A DNA stretch of 64,000 nucleotides from Mycoplasma sp. (ex Biomphalaria glabrata) (GTDB lineage: Bacteria; Bacillota_I; Bacilli_A; Mycoplasmatales; GCF-1484045): NCBI RefSeq assembly GCF_001484045.1, contig NZ_CP013128.1:97283-161282 (forward strand), in the 5' to 3' direction. Made by a program: the position numbers and the translations under genes. Below are positions 48,791 through 64,000 of the stretch, piece by piece. The number at the start of each line of letters is the position of its first letter. Positions within the stretch are counted from its first letter, which is position 1. Below the pieces are notes generated by a model. The model worked only from the letters and a program-made list of their open reading frames with translations, had not been told where the DNA came from and did no database searches.

Positions 48791-49822
48791 CTACATTAAA
48801 TCTTCTTCGTCTAAAGTTTCTTCCTGATCGTTTTGTTCGTTATTTTCATCTAGTCAATCAAAGTCATCATTTGAGTCATAATCATCATTTGAATCATCAC
48901 TTATTTTTGTTTCTAACTCATCTAATTTAAAATCGATAACTGAACTCGGTCTAAAAGGTTTCTCGAGTTCTAATTCTTCTTCGTTGTCATCATCCGTAAA
49001 ATCATCATCTTTATCTTCAACATCTAAAATAATTTCATCTGTTTTTTCAAATTCATCAATCAAAGCATCTAATTCGTCTTTAGATTCTGATTTGTTTTCA
49101 GTAAAAGATTTTTCACTTAGAGGATTGTATGTGCTAACAGAATCTTTATCCTCATCATCATTAATTTCATTAGTACTATCAAGAGATAAAACTTTTTTAG
49201 CAGTATTGCTAAATAAAGACTCTTCTGCATATTTTGCATAAACGTCATCATTTGGTTCTTCTTTTTTAACGTTATAAGATTGCTGATTTAAATTATTAGC
49301 ATAAGCTAGTGGGGGTTGGTTGATGTTGTGTTGGAATTGTTCTGTACGAACAACTTCTTCAGGTGCAGGTTCTAGTTCTTGTTTGTCAATTTTTTTTCGG
49401 TTAAAAAGTGATGGTTTTGGAGTTTGAGAAACGAAAGGGGTTTGTTTTGGTTGGTTTATTTTCTTTTCAATTAAGGATATTTTCGCTTTCAAAATTTTCT
49501 CTTGTTCATCAATTAGTTTAGTATTGTGTTCTTTATGTTTTGCTAATTCTGTTAATTGCGCGTTTAAATATAATAATAAATTATCATCAGAAAAATTTTT
49601 TGGTCTTTCAGTGTTATAGTCATAATTTGATATTCAACTTTCCATTTCTTTACGAGAATTTAAAAGATTATTTTTCTTTGCTGACTTTGAAGATAATCTA
49701 TGCGCTAAAACAAAAGTACCTACTAAAATAAAAAATACCATTACACCAACAAACACTACAATTGCTTTCTGTGTATCATTGCTTGTTGCAACTAAAAATT
49801 CTAAATTTGTCATGTAGGTCAC
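48791..49822 (-). CDS. Membrane-anchored acidic coiled-coil protein
   Basis: 343 aa. N-terminal membrane segment (residues ~20-40, IVVFVGVMVFFILVGTFVLA), a short coiled-coil (~75-120), a Pro/Gln linker with SQTPKPSLFN, and a very acidic, low-complexity C-terminal half (DEDKDS, EDKDDDFTDDDNEEELELE, ending DEEDLM). The bulk is probably cytoplasmic. Acidic modular proteins like this occur in mollicute cytoskeleton or terminal-organelle sets, but no specific homolog is recognised. An ATG at 49810 is an alternative start. Precedes the surface cluster in the same direction. Confidence 0.75.
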
Positions 49823-49892
49823 CTTTAGTTTAATTTTAATTTAAAAAAATAGTAACTTGTTTAAAATAAGATGTTTTTTTATAAATTACATT

Positions 49893-49922
49893 AAAAATAG
49901 TCGAATATTATCGACTATTTTT
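49893..49922 (-). terminator. Rho-independent terminator of nadE operon
   Basis: A perfect 12-bp stem AAAAATAGTCGA / TCGACTATTTTT with a 6-base loop, followed by T-rich sequence on the minus strand. The nadE stop codon lies in the loop. Confidence 0.8.
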
Positions 49923-50699
49923 AGTTAAATTATCATTGTTAACATGAATGTTTGTGGAAAATTCTGGAAAAATAATGCCTCTACGTTTATGTTCACTTTT
50001 CTGATGTAATGCTTCAATTTTTTTAATAGTAGATGGTGATAAGTCTACTAAATGATTTTTCATATACATTTCTAATTCTTGATAAGAAAATCCCATTTCT
50101 TTTTCATCTGTTTGATTTGGTCATAACCCCGCTGTTGGAGTTCGATCAATAATTTCATTTGGCACATTAATAATTTTTCCTAATTCATAAACTTCACTTT
50201 TGTATAAATGAATTATTGGAGCAATGTCCACACCTCCATCGCCATACTTAGTAAAATAACCTGTAAATCATTCACAAGCGTTATCAGTTCCCACAACCAT
50301 ATAATTATGTTCATTAGCTAAAGCATATAATGTGGTCATTCTTAAACGCGGTTTAATGTTATTAAAAGAAAAATTTTTCGTTACGCATGTACCAATGTTG
50401 CTTTTTAAATGATCAAATGTGCTCGTTAAATCAACACGTGTTGTGTTTAATTTATGCATGTTAATTAGTTTTTGACTACACTCTAGATCAAATTTATCAC
50501 TATGACATGGCATTTCTACCACTAAATGATTATGCGGAAAAGCTTCTTTTGCTAACAACGCACAAACAGCTGAATCAATTCCACCACTAATGCCGACTAT
50601 TAATCCATTCATTTTTGCTTTTTTAACTTCTGATCTTAAAAAATCTACTAGTTCATTTTTATATAGCAATAAATCTTTTTTTTGAATTTTGGTACTCAT
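49908..50699 (-). CDS. nadE: NAD+ synthetase (ammonia-dependent)
   Basis: 263 aa, the length of the ammonia-using form without a glutaminase domain. Last step of NAD synthesis. ATP-pyrophosphatase loop [20 protein letters not shown] near residue 35, [17 protein letters not shown] segment [20 protein letters not shown], then GTDNACEW with TGA-Trp and [10 protein letters not shown]. The start overlaps the obg stop by one base. Complements NadD at 20254. Confidence 0.92.
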
Positions 50700-51982
50700 T
50701 AATTTTCACTTTCTCATTCAAATTCATATCCGTATATATGAATATGGTCCCCAACTTTTACGCCTTTTTCTAGTAAAGCTTTAAAAACACCTTTCGCTTT
50801 CAAAATTGAATTAACGCGCAGACGATTTTGAGTTGAAATCATTGGAATTTTTTCAAAAATTTCCTTAATTGTTTCACCAGTTACATGTCATGCTTTCTTT
50901 TTTTTCTCTATGTAAAATGTTTCATCTTTTTTTTCTAACGTAATAACTTCATCGTATTCATCTTGAATACTTGCCATAACAGCGCTACGATTTTTCTCAA
51001 CATAGTCATAACATAACTTCAACAATTCATCATTTTTCTTAAAATTTATAGCAGAAATGAAGAATAGTTTACTTACTTTCACTTTTTTAAATAGATTTGT
51101 AATTTCTTCAATTTGCTTGTCATCCAACATATCTTTTTTATTAATAATGATGATTTGATCTTTGGCAATAAGTTTTTTGCCGTACTTAGCTAATTCGTTA
51201 TTAATAATTTTATAATTTTTAATAACTTCATTAGGTTCATTAAATCCATCTATCATATGGAGTAAAACTGAACATTTGTTAATATGTTTTAAAAACTCTA
51301 TTCCTAAACCTTTTCCTTCGCTAGCTCCCTCAATTAATCCAGGGATATCTGCAAAAACCATTTGGTTACCATAAAAATCAACTACCCCAAGCACCGGAGA
51401 AAGTGTCGTGAACGGATAATCAGCAACTTTCGGAGTGGCTGAGGAGATTTTAGAAATAAATGTTGATTTTCCTGCATTTGGAAATCCGATTAATCCAACA
51501 TCTGCTAATAATTGCAACTCTAGAAAAACATCTTTTCTTTCTCCTTTATCACCGTTTTCACAAAGTGATGGAGCATTATTATTGTGAGTTTTAAAACTAG
51601 CATTTCCTCGTCCACCTTTTCCGCCCTCGCAAATTAAATATTTTTCTTTATTTTTTGAGACATTAGCGATAACTCTGTTAGAAGGTAATTCATAAACAAT
51701 AGTTCCAATAGGAACATATATATAAGTGTCTTTCCCAGACTTCCCTGTTTGGTTTTTTATTCCACCTTTTTCGCCACCTTCTGCCTTAATTTTTTTATTA
51801 TTTTGGAAGTATAAAAGTGTGTTGGTATTAGTGTCACCTACGAAGTATACACTTCCACCTTTTCCTCCGTTTCCACCAGCCGGACCGCCGTTATCTCGAT
51901 AAAGTTCACGCAAAAAGGCGATGATTCCATCGCCTCCTTTTCCAGCTTCAATCTCGATTTTAATATTATCTATAAATTTCAT
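50699..51982 (-). CDS. obg: GTPase ObgE/CgtA
   Basis: 427 aa. Essential GTPase for 50S assembly and stress control. Gly-rich N-terminal Obg fold (GGPAGGNGGKGGSVYFVGD), G domain with GFPNAGKSTFI (G1), DIPGLIEGA (G3), NKKD (G4), SAI (G5), and the extra C-terminal OCT domain present only when TGA is Trp (WHVTGETIKEIFEK, ending FEWESEN). Follows rpmA after a terminator hairpin. Confidence 0.95.
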
Positions 51983-52019
51983 AAATTAATTTTACTATTT
52001 AAATCATATGAGGGAAATA

Positions 52020-52046
52020 AAAAAATGCCTTTCGGCATTCTTTTTA
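52020..52046 (-). terminator. Terminator after rpmA
   Basis: Stem AATGCC / GGCATT with a four-base loop (GAAA on the minus strand), followed by a T run. It would end or reduce transcription from rplU-prp-rpmA before obg. Confidence 0.8.
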
Positions 52047-52052
52047 TTATTG

Positions 52053-52349
52053 TTAGTTATTTGTTGATTCGATAACTGAAACTTGTTTACGGTCTTTACC
52101 TAAACGATGAAATTTTACAATTCCGTCTTTTAAAGCAAATAAAGTATCGTCACTTCCACGAGCTACATTTACACCTGGGTGAATTTTTGTACCACGTTGA
52201 CGGTAAATGACGCTTCCTGTTTGAACTTTTTGTCCATCGCCAACTTTTGCACCTAATCTTTTTGAAGCAGAATCTCTTCCATTACGAGTTGAACCCACTC
52301 CTTTTTTAGAAGCAAAGAATTGAATATCTAATTTAAATTTAAACATCAT
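52053..52349 (-). CDS. rpmA: Ribosomal protein L27 with cleavable N-terminal extension
   Basis: 98 aa. L27 reaches the peptidyl transferase centre. The first ~13 residues end in [11 protein letters not shown], the cleavage motif (L-x-x-Q-F-F-A/S) cut by the Prp protease before assembly; Prp is encoded directly upstream. The mature part shows [17 protein letters not shown] and [12 protein letters not shown]. Confidence 0.96.
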   Translation of the reverse strand: MMFKFKLDIQFFASKKGVGSTRNGRDSASKRLGAKVGDGQKVQTGSVIYRQRGTKIHPGVNVARGSDDTLFALKDGIVKFHRLGKDRKQVSVIESTNN

Positions 52350-52350
52350 A

Positions 52351-52662
52351 TTACACCACCTTTTCTATTTTTATATTTTTTGTGTATGACTGTGCGATCG
52401 TTTCTAATTGATCAACGATTACATTAATCGCAATTTGTAATTCTTTGGAATTTCTAATTACAATCAACTTTGCTATATTATCATCAATACTTAAAGAAAC
52501 GCATTCTTTAAAATTTCGATTCAAAGAATTGAATCCGCCAATAACAACACTACTTATCCCAGCACATACAACATCTTTTCCTTTTTTATCATACAAGGCA
52601 TGACCTTGGACAGTAATTTCTGAAATATCGTTGTGACAGTAATAAATTTTAACTGAAGTCAT
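52351..52662 (-). CDS. prp: Prp cysteine protease for L27 maturation
   Basis: 103 aa, YsxB/Prp family. Catalytic pair visible: His in [13 protein letters not shown] and Cys in [17 protein letters not shown]. Sits between rplU and rpmA, overlapping rplU by one base, as in Firmicutes, and processes the L27 extension. Confidence 0.93.
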   Translation of the reverse strand: MTSVKIYYCHNDISEITVQGHALYDKKGKDVVCAGISSVVIGGFNSLNRNFKECVSLSIDDNIAKLIVIRNSKELQIAINVIVDQLETIAQSYTKNIKIEKVV

Positions 52663-52961
52663 TATGCATTTATTTCTAGAATTTTCACTCTAGTGTATGG
52701 TTGACGATGACCTTGAGAACGACGTAAGTTTGATTTCGGTCTGTAACGAATTACATTAATTTTAGCTTGTTTACCTTGTTTTTCGATTAAACCTTTTACT
52801 GAAGCTCCTTCAATATATGGTTTTCCGAAATTACCGTTAGCAAATAAAACTTTATCAAAAATAACTTCTTGTCCTTCAGGTTGGTCTAATTTTTCAACAT
52901 AAATAATATCATCTTTATTTACGCTAATTTGTTTTCCACCTGTTTCGATAACTGCGAACAT
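52662..52961 (-). CDS. rplU: Ribosomal protein L21
   Basis: 99 aa. FAVIETGGKQISVNKDD at the N-terminus and RRSQGHRQPYTRVKILEI at the C-terminus are diagnostic. A GGAGG ribosome site lies before the ATG. First gene of the rplU-prp-rpmA operon. Confidence 0.96.
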   Translation of the reverse strand: MFAVIETGGKQISVNKDDIIYVEKLDQPEGQEVIFDKVLFANGNFGKPYIEGASVKGLIEKQGKQAKINVIRYRPKSNLRRSQGHRQPYTRVKILEINA

Positions 52962-52988
52962 ATTTGTAACCTCCTAAGACTCACTATG

Positions 52989-53054
52989 ATGGCAAAGAAA
53001 TTAATCTTTTTAATAGCCATTTTTATGTGGTTGTAGATGTTTTGAGCTACAACA
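52989..53054 (-). promoter_or_regulatory. Structured leader of the L21 operon
   Basis: Two hairpins precede rplU on the minus strand: GTTGTAG/CTACAAC (7 bp, 53030-53053) and ATGGC/GCCAT enclosing a long loop (52990-53020). Their position matches the L21 leader element of Firmicutes, where L21 or the operon products control expression. No sequence-level match was tested. Confidence 0.5.
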
Positions 53055-53071
53055 TGAAAAATTATACAAAA

Positions 53072-53106
53072 AAACGCTCCTTAAAGCAAATTTTAAAGAG
53101 CGTTTA
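53072..53106 (-). terminator. Terminator after the 67-aa gene
   Basis: Stem AAACGCTC / GAGCGTTT with an extended inner AT stem and a T-rich tail on the minus strand; it overlaps the stop codon of the gene at 53104-53307. Confidence 0.7.
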
Positions 53107-53307
53107 ATGAGCAACAAAACCAGGCATATAATGATTAGTATCATATTCTATTGGATTTTGATATTGTTTATAATTAGCTGCTTCTTGTTTTTCTAAATCA
53201 CTAAAAAAATTATACATTTTTCAAAAAAAATTTAAAATTTCAATTGGCATCATCGGACTTAGTCCAGGAGTTATTTTTGTTAATTGTTCATCATCTAATA
53301 GTTTCAT
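53104..53307 (-). CDS. 67-aa protein of unknown function
   Basis: Starts MKLLDDEQLTKITPGLSP, then LNFFWKMYNFFSDLEKQE, ending HYMPGFVAH. One TGA-Trp. The opening resembles a bacteriocin-type leader (M-x-x-L-x-x-x-x-L-x-x-I followed by small residues near a double-Gly site), but here the site is TPG, and no exporter or immunity gene is adjacent. The position between greA and the L21 operon with its own terminator argues that it is real. It could equally be an unrelated small conserved mollicute protein. Confidence 0.55.
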
Positions 53308-53330
53308 ATCTACTATTAGAAATATTTTAA

Positions 53331-53804
53331 TTATCTTACTTCTTTGATTGTTATTTTATAAGGGTGTGAAATTCCTTGAACTTCGATAGTATCTCCTATA
53401 CGAGCTCCCAAGATTGCTTTAGCAACAGGTGAAGTGCTAGAAATTTTAATTGGACTTGCTAACGGATCAGCTTCTACAACATTTACTATTTGTAAAGTTT
53501 TTGGCATTTTATGAGTTGTTTCCAATTCCACAATTGAACCTATTCCAACTGTGTGACTTTTTGTTGAATGTTCAATAATTTTCGCAGCATCTAAAATCGC
53601 TTCTAATCTTGCAATTTCTGCTTCTAATTCAGCTTGTTTATTTTTTGCTGCATCGTAATCTGAATTTTCCGATAGGTCTCCTTGTGAACGAGCTTCTTTT
53701 AATTCCTCAATTACTTTTGGACGAGCAACTTTGATTAAATTTTCGTGTTTTTTAAAAATTTCTTCATAACCTTCTTTAGTTAAAACAATGTTTTCCATGT
53801 ACAT
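53331..53804 (-). CDS. greA: Transcription elongation factor GreA
   Basis: 157 aa. Rescues backtracked RNA polymerase by stimulating transcript cleavage. Coiled-coil N-terminus with ARSQGDLSENSDYDAAKNKQ (acidic tip), C-terminal FKBP-like domain with SPVAKAILGARIGDTIEV. The first ATG (53804) is chosen because GAAGGGATG lies at normal distance; a second ATG at 53798 is possible. Confidence 0.95.
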   Translation of the reverse strand: MYMENIVLTKEGYEEIFKKHENLIKVARPKVIEELKEARSQGDLSENSDYDAAKNKQAELEAEIARLEAILDAAKIIEHSTKSHTVGIGSIVELETTHKMPKTLQIVNVVEADPLASPIKISSTSPVAKAILGARIGDTIEVQGISHPYKITIKEVR

Positions 53805-53819
53805 ATATTCATCCCTTCA

Positions 53820-53842
53820 AGGCATAAGACTAAAATATGCCT
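53820..53842 (-). other. Hairpin in the greA leader
   Basis: AGGCATA / TATGCCT, 7 bp with a 9-base loop, just upstream of the greA ribosome site. No T run, so not an obvious terminator; it may affect greA translation. Confidence 0.4.
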
Positions 53843-53870
53843 AAATTAAAATTTATTATACTACAAAAAA

Positions 53871-54303
53871 TTATTCTTGATGCAAATAAACATCAAGAAT
53901 GAACATCGCTGAAATGGCATCTTTTTTATCTCGCATTTGTTTTTCGTTCAATCCTAAGGAATGTCCTAAATCAATCGATGATTTAGTTGTTAAACGTTCA
54001 TCCACTCGAATAACTATTATTTCAGGATAATTTTCATTTAACAAATTAATTACTTCTAAAACATTTTTCTGCGAGTCTGAAATTTTTGAATCCGTTGATT
54101 GATTCATATGAAAAGGATAGCCAATAATTAAAGCTTTGATTGGATATTTAATGCTAGAGAGAATAAGTTCGAGTTTTTTTGTTGCTGAAACTTCCCCATG
54201 ATTTACGACTCAACTATTTGAAACTAATTTATTGTCAAAACTAGCTAGTGCAACTCCGCTCCTTTTTGTTCCGATATCGATACCGATGAAACGTGGAGTT
54301 TCT

Positions 54304-54311
<8 letters not shown>
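53871..54311 (-). CDS. ruvX: RuvX/YqgF-family RNase H-like protein
   Basis: 146 aa. Family implicated in 16S rRNA 5'-end processing and formerly in Holliday junction resolution. Key motifs: FIGIDIGTKRSGVALA (first catalytic Asp), IIGYPFHMN, VDERLTTK, and DKKDAISAMFILDVYL (last catalytic Asp). Start GTG at 54311 overlaps the alaS stop by 8 bases; AAGGGAAG is a ribosome site. alaS-ruvX order is typical. Confidence 0.9.
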
Positions 54312-57021
<2,710 letters not shown>

Positions 57022-57023
57022 CT

Positions 57024-58313
57024 TTAAATTCTCCAATTTTTATTAAAAACGTTGTTTGCCACCGATTTTACAGTTGTTAAAATCGGTACAGCAAAAAACG
57101 TTCCTCCGAATCCAAAAAGTCCAGCAAAAACACCTATTCCGACAAGAACAGTTACTGGGTGTAATCTCGTAAACTTACTAAAAATAATTGGGCCAATTAC
57201 AAATCCTTGTAGTAATAAACCGATAGCGATGAATAATGTAATAATAATAAGTGGTCAAAAATTATTATTCGTTGAAATGTCAGTTAATCCAGCAATTAAT
57301 ATTGGCGCATAACCGATGATGGTACCAATATACGGAATAATAGCGAAAATAGCAAAAAATAGCGGAAAGAATACAATCCCGTTTTTGAAAAATTGTGAAT
57401 TAAACCCATACGCCGCAATAATCGTTCCAATAAGGACTAAAATAAATAATAATAATGTGTTAACAGAAACTGCTCTAGCTCATGTAAAAACTGAATTCTT
57501 AAAAGCATTAGCGACCTTCACCGATGTTTCTTTGTTATCAAATGGTAAGTTACTTGCCATTCATGATGTTAATGTTTTATATTTACCAGAAACATAAAAT
57601 GAAATAAAAATTGTATAAACTAACACAATAAAAATAGTGAAAATAATATTAATATTTGAAAAAACAAGACTAATTATTTTTGTAGTTGAAAAGGTGTTTG
57701 AAACATCTTGTAAAACGTTGTGAATAGTAATCACGTCAAATGAACTCTTAAATCATGAAAAAAAATGTAAGATACCCACAAATAACGAACCTAAGTTATT
57801 TAAGGTAACTTCTATCATTTTATTCGTGGTTGGATCGAAAAATCAAATACCATTCTTGTCGATATGATCTATTTTAGCATTTGAATTTAGAGCATTGATA
57901 GCGTTTAAAAAACTATCTCGACTAGCTTGATCACCAAGAAAACTCGATACTAAACCAGATAGTTCTATAATTAAGAAATACAATATTGCAGCAATCATTG
58001 ATAACAATATCAAAACAGCAATCGATGTAAAAATAACTTTTCAAAACAAGGAATATCAATTAGTAATGCGTTGGAAAAATAAAATAATCGGATTTATTAC
58101 GCTCCCGATTCCGATGGCTAAAAAAAGTGGTAAAAATCCTAAAAAAACTCCAGCAACTTTTGAACGTTCACTTTCTAAAAAGAAAAAGAAAACCAAAGCA
58201 AATAGAAATATTGAAAAAGTTCATTTTGCTTTATTTCCTCATTTTTCAAAAGGATGTTCTCACATCGGAATTTTTTTCTTAGGAGTGATTGGTTGTTTTT
58301 CTTGTGTGTCCAT
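57024..58313 (-). CDS. AI-2E/PerM-family transporter
   Basis: 429 aa. About eight membrane segments. Family signs: IPYIGTIIGYAPILIAGL (conserved P-Y-x-G) and FVIGPIIFSKFTRLHPVTVL (conserved G-P-x-x and L-H-P). Proteins of this family export AI-2 or act as ion antiporters in different bacteria; the substrate here is unknown. N-terminal charged segment MDTQEKQPITPKKK. Directly upstream of and almost touching alaS. Confidence 0.85.
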
Positions 58314-58352
58314 AATTTTTGTTAACGTTTTTGATTATAACATTTTAAATAA

Positions 58353-60952
<2,600 letters not shown>

Positions 60953-60954
60953 AA

Positions 60955-61122
60955 TTATTTCCTTTTATTGTGGAAAAAAAATCAATAAATTACACTTGAC
61001 ACTACAATCAAAGCAGTAATTGCAAAAACTATCCCTAACACTAGCATGAGATGATCAAAATGATCATTACTATTCACTTGATTAATAAAATTTTGTTTAA
61101 TAATATTTAGCAAAAAAATCAT
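60955..61122 (-). CDS. 55-aa single-pass membrane protein
   Basis: MIFLLNIIKQNFINQ, then one helix (LMLVLGIVFAITALIVVSSV) and a basic end HNKRK. One TGA-Trp. GAAAGG lies 7 nt before the ATG, and the stop is just before the ABC-2-like gene, suggesting coupling. No family recognised. Confidence 0.55.
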
Positions 61123-61367
61123 TTGAAACCTTTCACGCCAACTAATAACATTTTACAACATAATTAAATAAAAAAACTACCTCCAAGGAAGTAGTGCTTT
61201 TATTTAATTATTTTGGTGATCGATAATGAATTATCAATCAAATTAAGGATATCATTAGCAACAACTAAAATAAAATTCAATTGACTAACCGAGTAATTCC
61301 TAACAGAAAGAAATACTTATTTAAATAGAATTTAAATAAGATGAAATAAAAATAAAAAATAAAAAAG
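61123..61367. other. 245-base gap between the rRNA genes and the 55-aa ORF
   Basis: Contains the terminator at 61169-61194 and a perfect AT-rich inverted repeat CTTATTTAAAT/ATTTAAATAAG at 61316-61340, close after 5S rRNA, which may be a processing or weak termination signal. No gene seen. Confidence 0.5.
61169..61194 (-). terminator. Terminator downstream of the rRNA operon
   Basis: On the minus strand CTACTTCC/GGAGGTAG, 8 bp with a TT loop, followed by seven T. Confidence 0.75.
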
Positions 61368-61477
61368 CCCTGGCACCGTGCTATTTTTGCAATTAAGCTA
61401 TCGTAGCCGCAGTAATGCTTAACTTCTGTGTTCGGGATGGGAACAGGTGTGTCCATTACGCCATAGGCACCAAGGCA
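61368..61477 (-). rRNA. rrf: 5S ribosomal RNA
   Basis: Conserved 5S features on the minus strand: TGGTGCCTATGGCG at the 5' end, CACACCTGTTCCCATCCCGA then ACACAGAAGTTAAGC in the middle, and closing complement GCACGGTGCCA. About 110 nt, a normal mollicute length. It follows 23S after a ~100-base spacer. Ends are estimated. Confidence 0.93.
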
Positions 61478-61576
61478 GACAACGTTGTTGTATATTCGTT
61501 GAAAACCGAAATGAATTCATCAATTCTAAAAAGTAATTTTCTCAAAAAGTAAAATTCACAATTCATGAATTTAAAA

Positions 61577-64000
<2,424 letters not shown>

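Noticed and set aside
61316..61340. Attachment site or transposon end from the perfect inverted repeat
   Set aside because: It is a short AT-only palindrome after 5S rRNA with no transposase or integrase nearby; RNA processing or termination is simpler.

Overview
The window is Mollicutes DNA (order Mycoplasmatales or a close relative; species not assignable from this alone). Base composition is very AT-rich, and essential genes (parC, parE, relA, aspS, alaS, secD, tkt and others) stay open only if TGA is read as tryptophan. All coding coordinates here use genetic code 4, so many genes are longer than a standard-code reading would show. Nearly everything is on the minus strand; the exceptions are a small membrane protein (3533-4222) and plsY (27257-28225).

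Region 1 (1-19255) is the accessory, surface-protein part. It holds two copies of a two-gene theme. The first type is a giant signal-peptide protein built from a repeated aromatic YYGY-type module: A1, 3066 aa, and A2, which runs off the left edge. The second is a ~583-aa protein with a signal peptide and a C-terminal membrane anchor: B1 and B2. Between them lie decayed ends of further A and B genes, so the array has been growing and shrinking. A 261-aa double-anchored protein and a 44-aa membrane protein lie upstream.

Region 2 (19248-27152) is a housekeeping run: MTA/SAH nucleosidase, rsfS, a nadD-yqeK fusion, the YqeH GTPase, and parC/parE. Divergent from parE is plsY, the usual Firmicute neighbour of parE. 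Region 3 (28226-42651) holds a DUF4238 protein, a YneF-like protein, tkt (frameshifted), aspS, hisS, relA/spoT, apt, secF, secD, a ComN-like small protein, a short ruvA and yebC (frameshifted). Region 4 (42657-49822) is a second surface cluster: three large proteins with a signal peptide and C-terminal anchor (589, 575 and 786 aa), a 48-aa membrane protein, and a 343-aa membrane-anchored acidic protein. Region 5 (49908-61122) holds nadE, obg, rpmA-prp-rplU with a structured leader, a 67-aa unknown, greA, ruvX, alaS, an AI-2E-family permease, mnmA, a large ABC-2/YhgE-like membrane protein and a 55-aa membrane protein. Region 6 (61368-64000) is 5S rRNA and the 3' part of 23S rRNA.

Together the genes suggest a host-associated minimal cell. 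It imports or salvages nucleobases and NAD precursors (apt, nadD, nadE), keeps the non-oxidative pentose pathway (tkt) and a stringent-response enzyme, and invests heavily in secreted or anchored surface proteins served by a separate SecD/SecF pair. The most unusual content is the giant YYGY-repeat family with its paralog exchange and gene relics. Two essential-type genes (tkt, yebC) each lack one base in a poly-A run, which is either a sequencing artefact or slippage.
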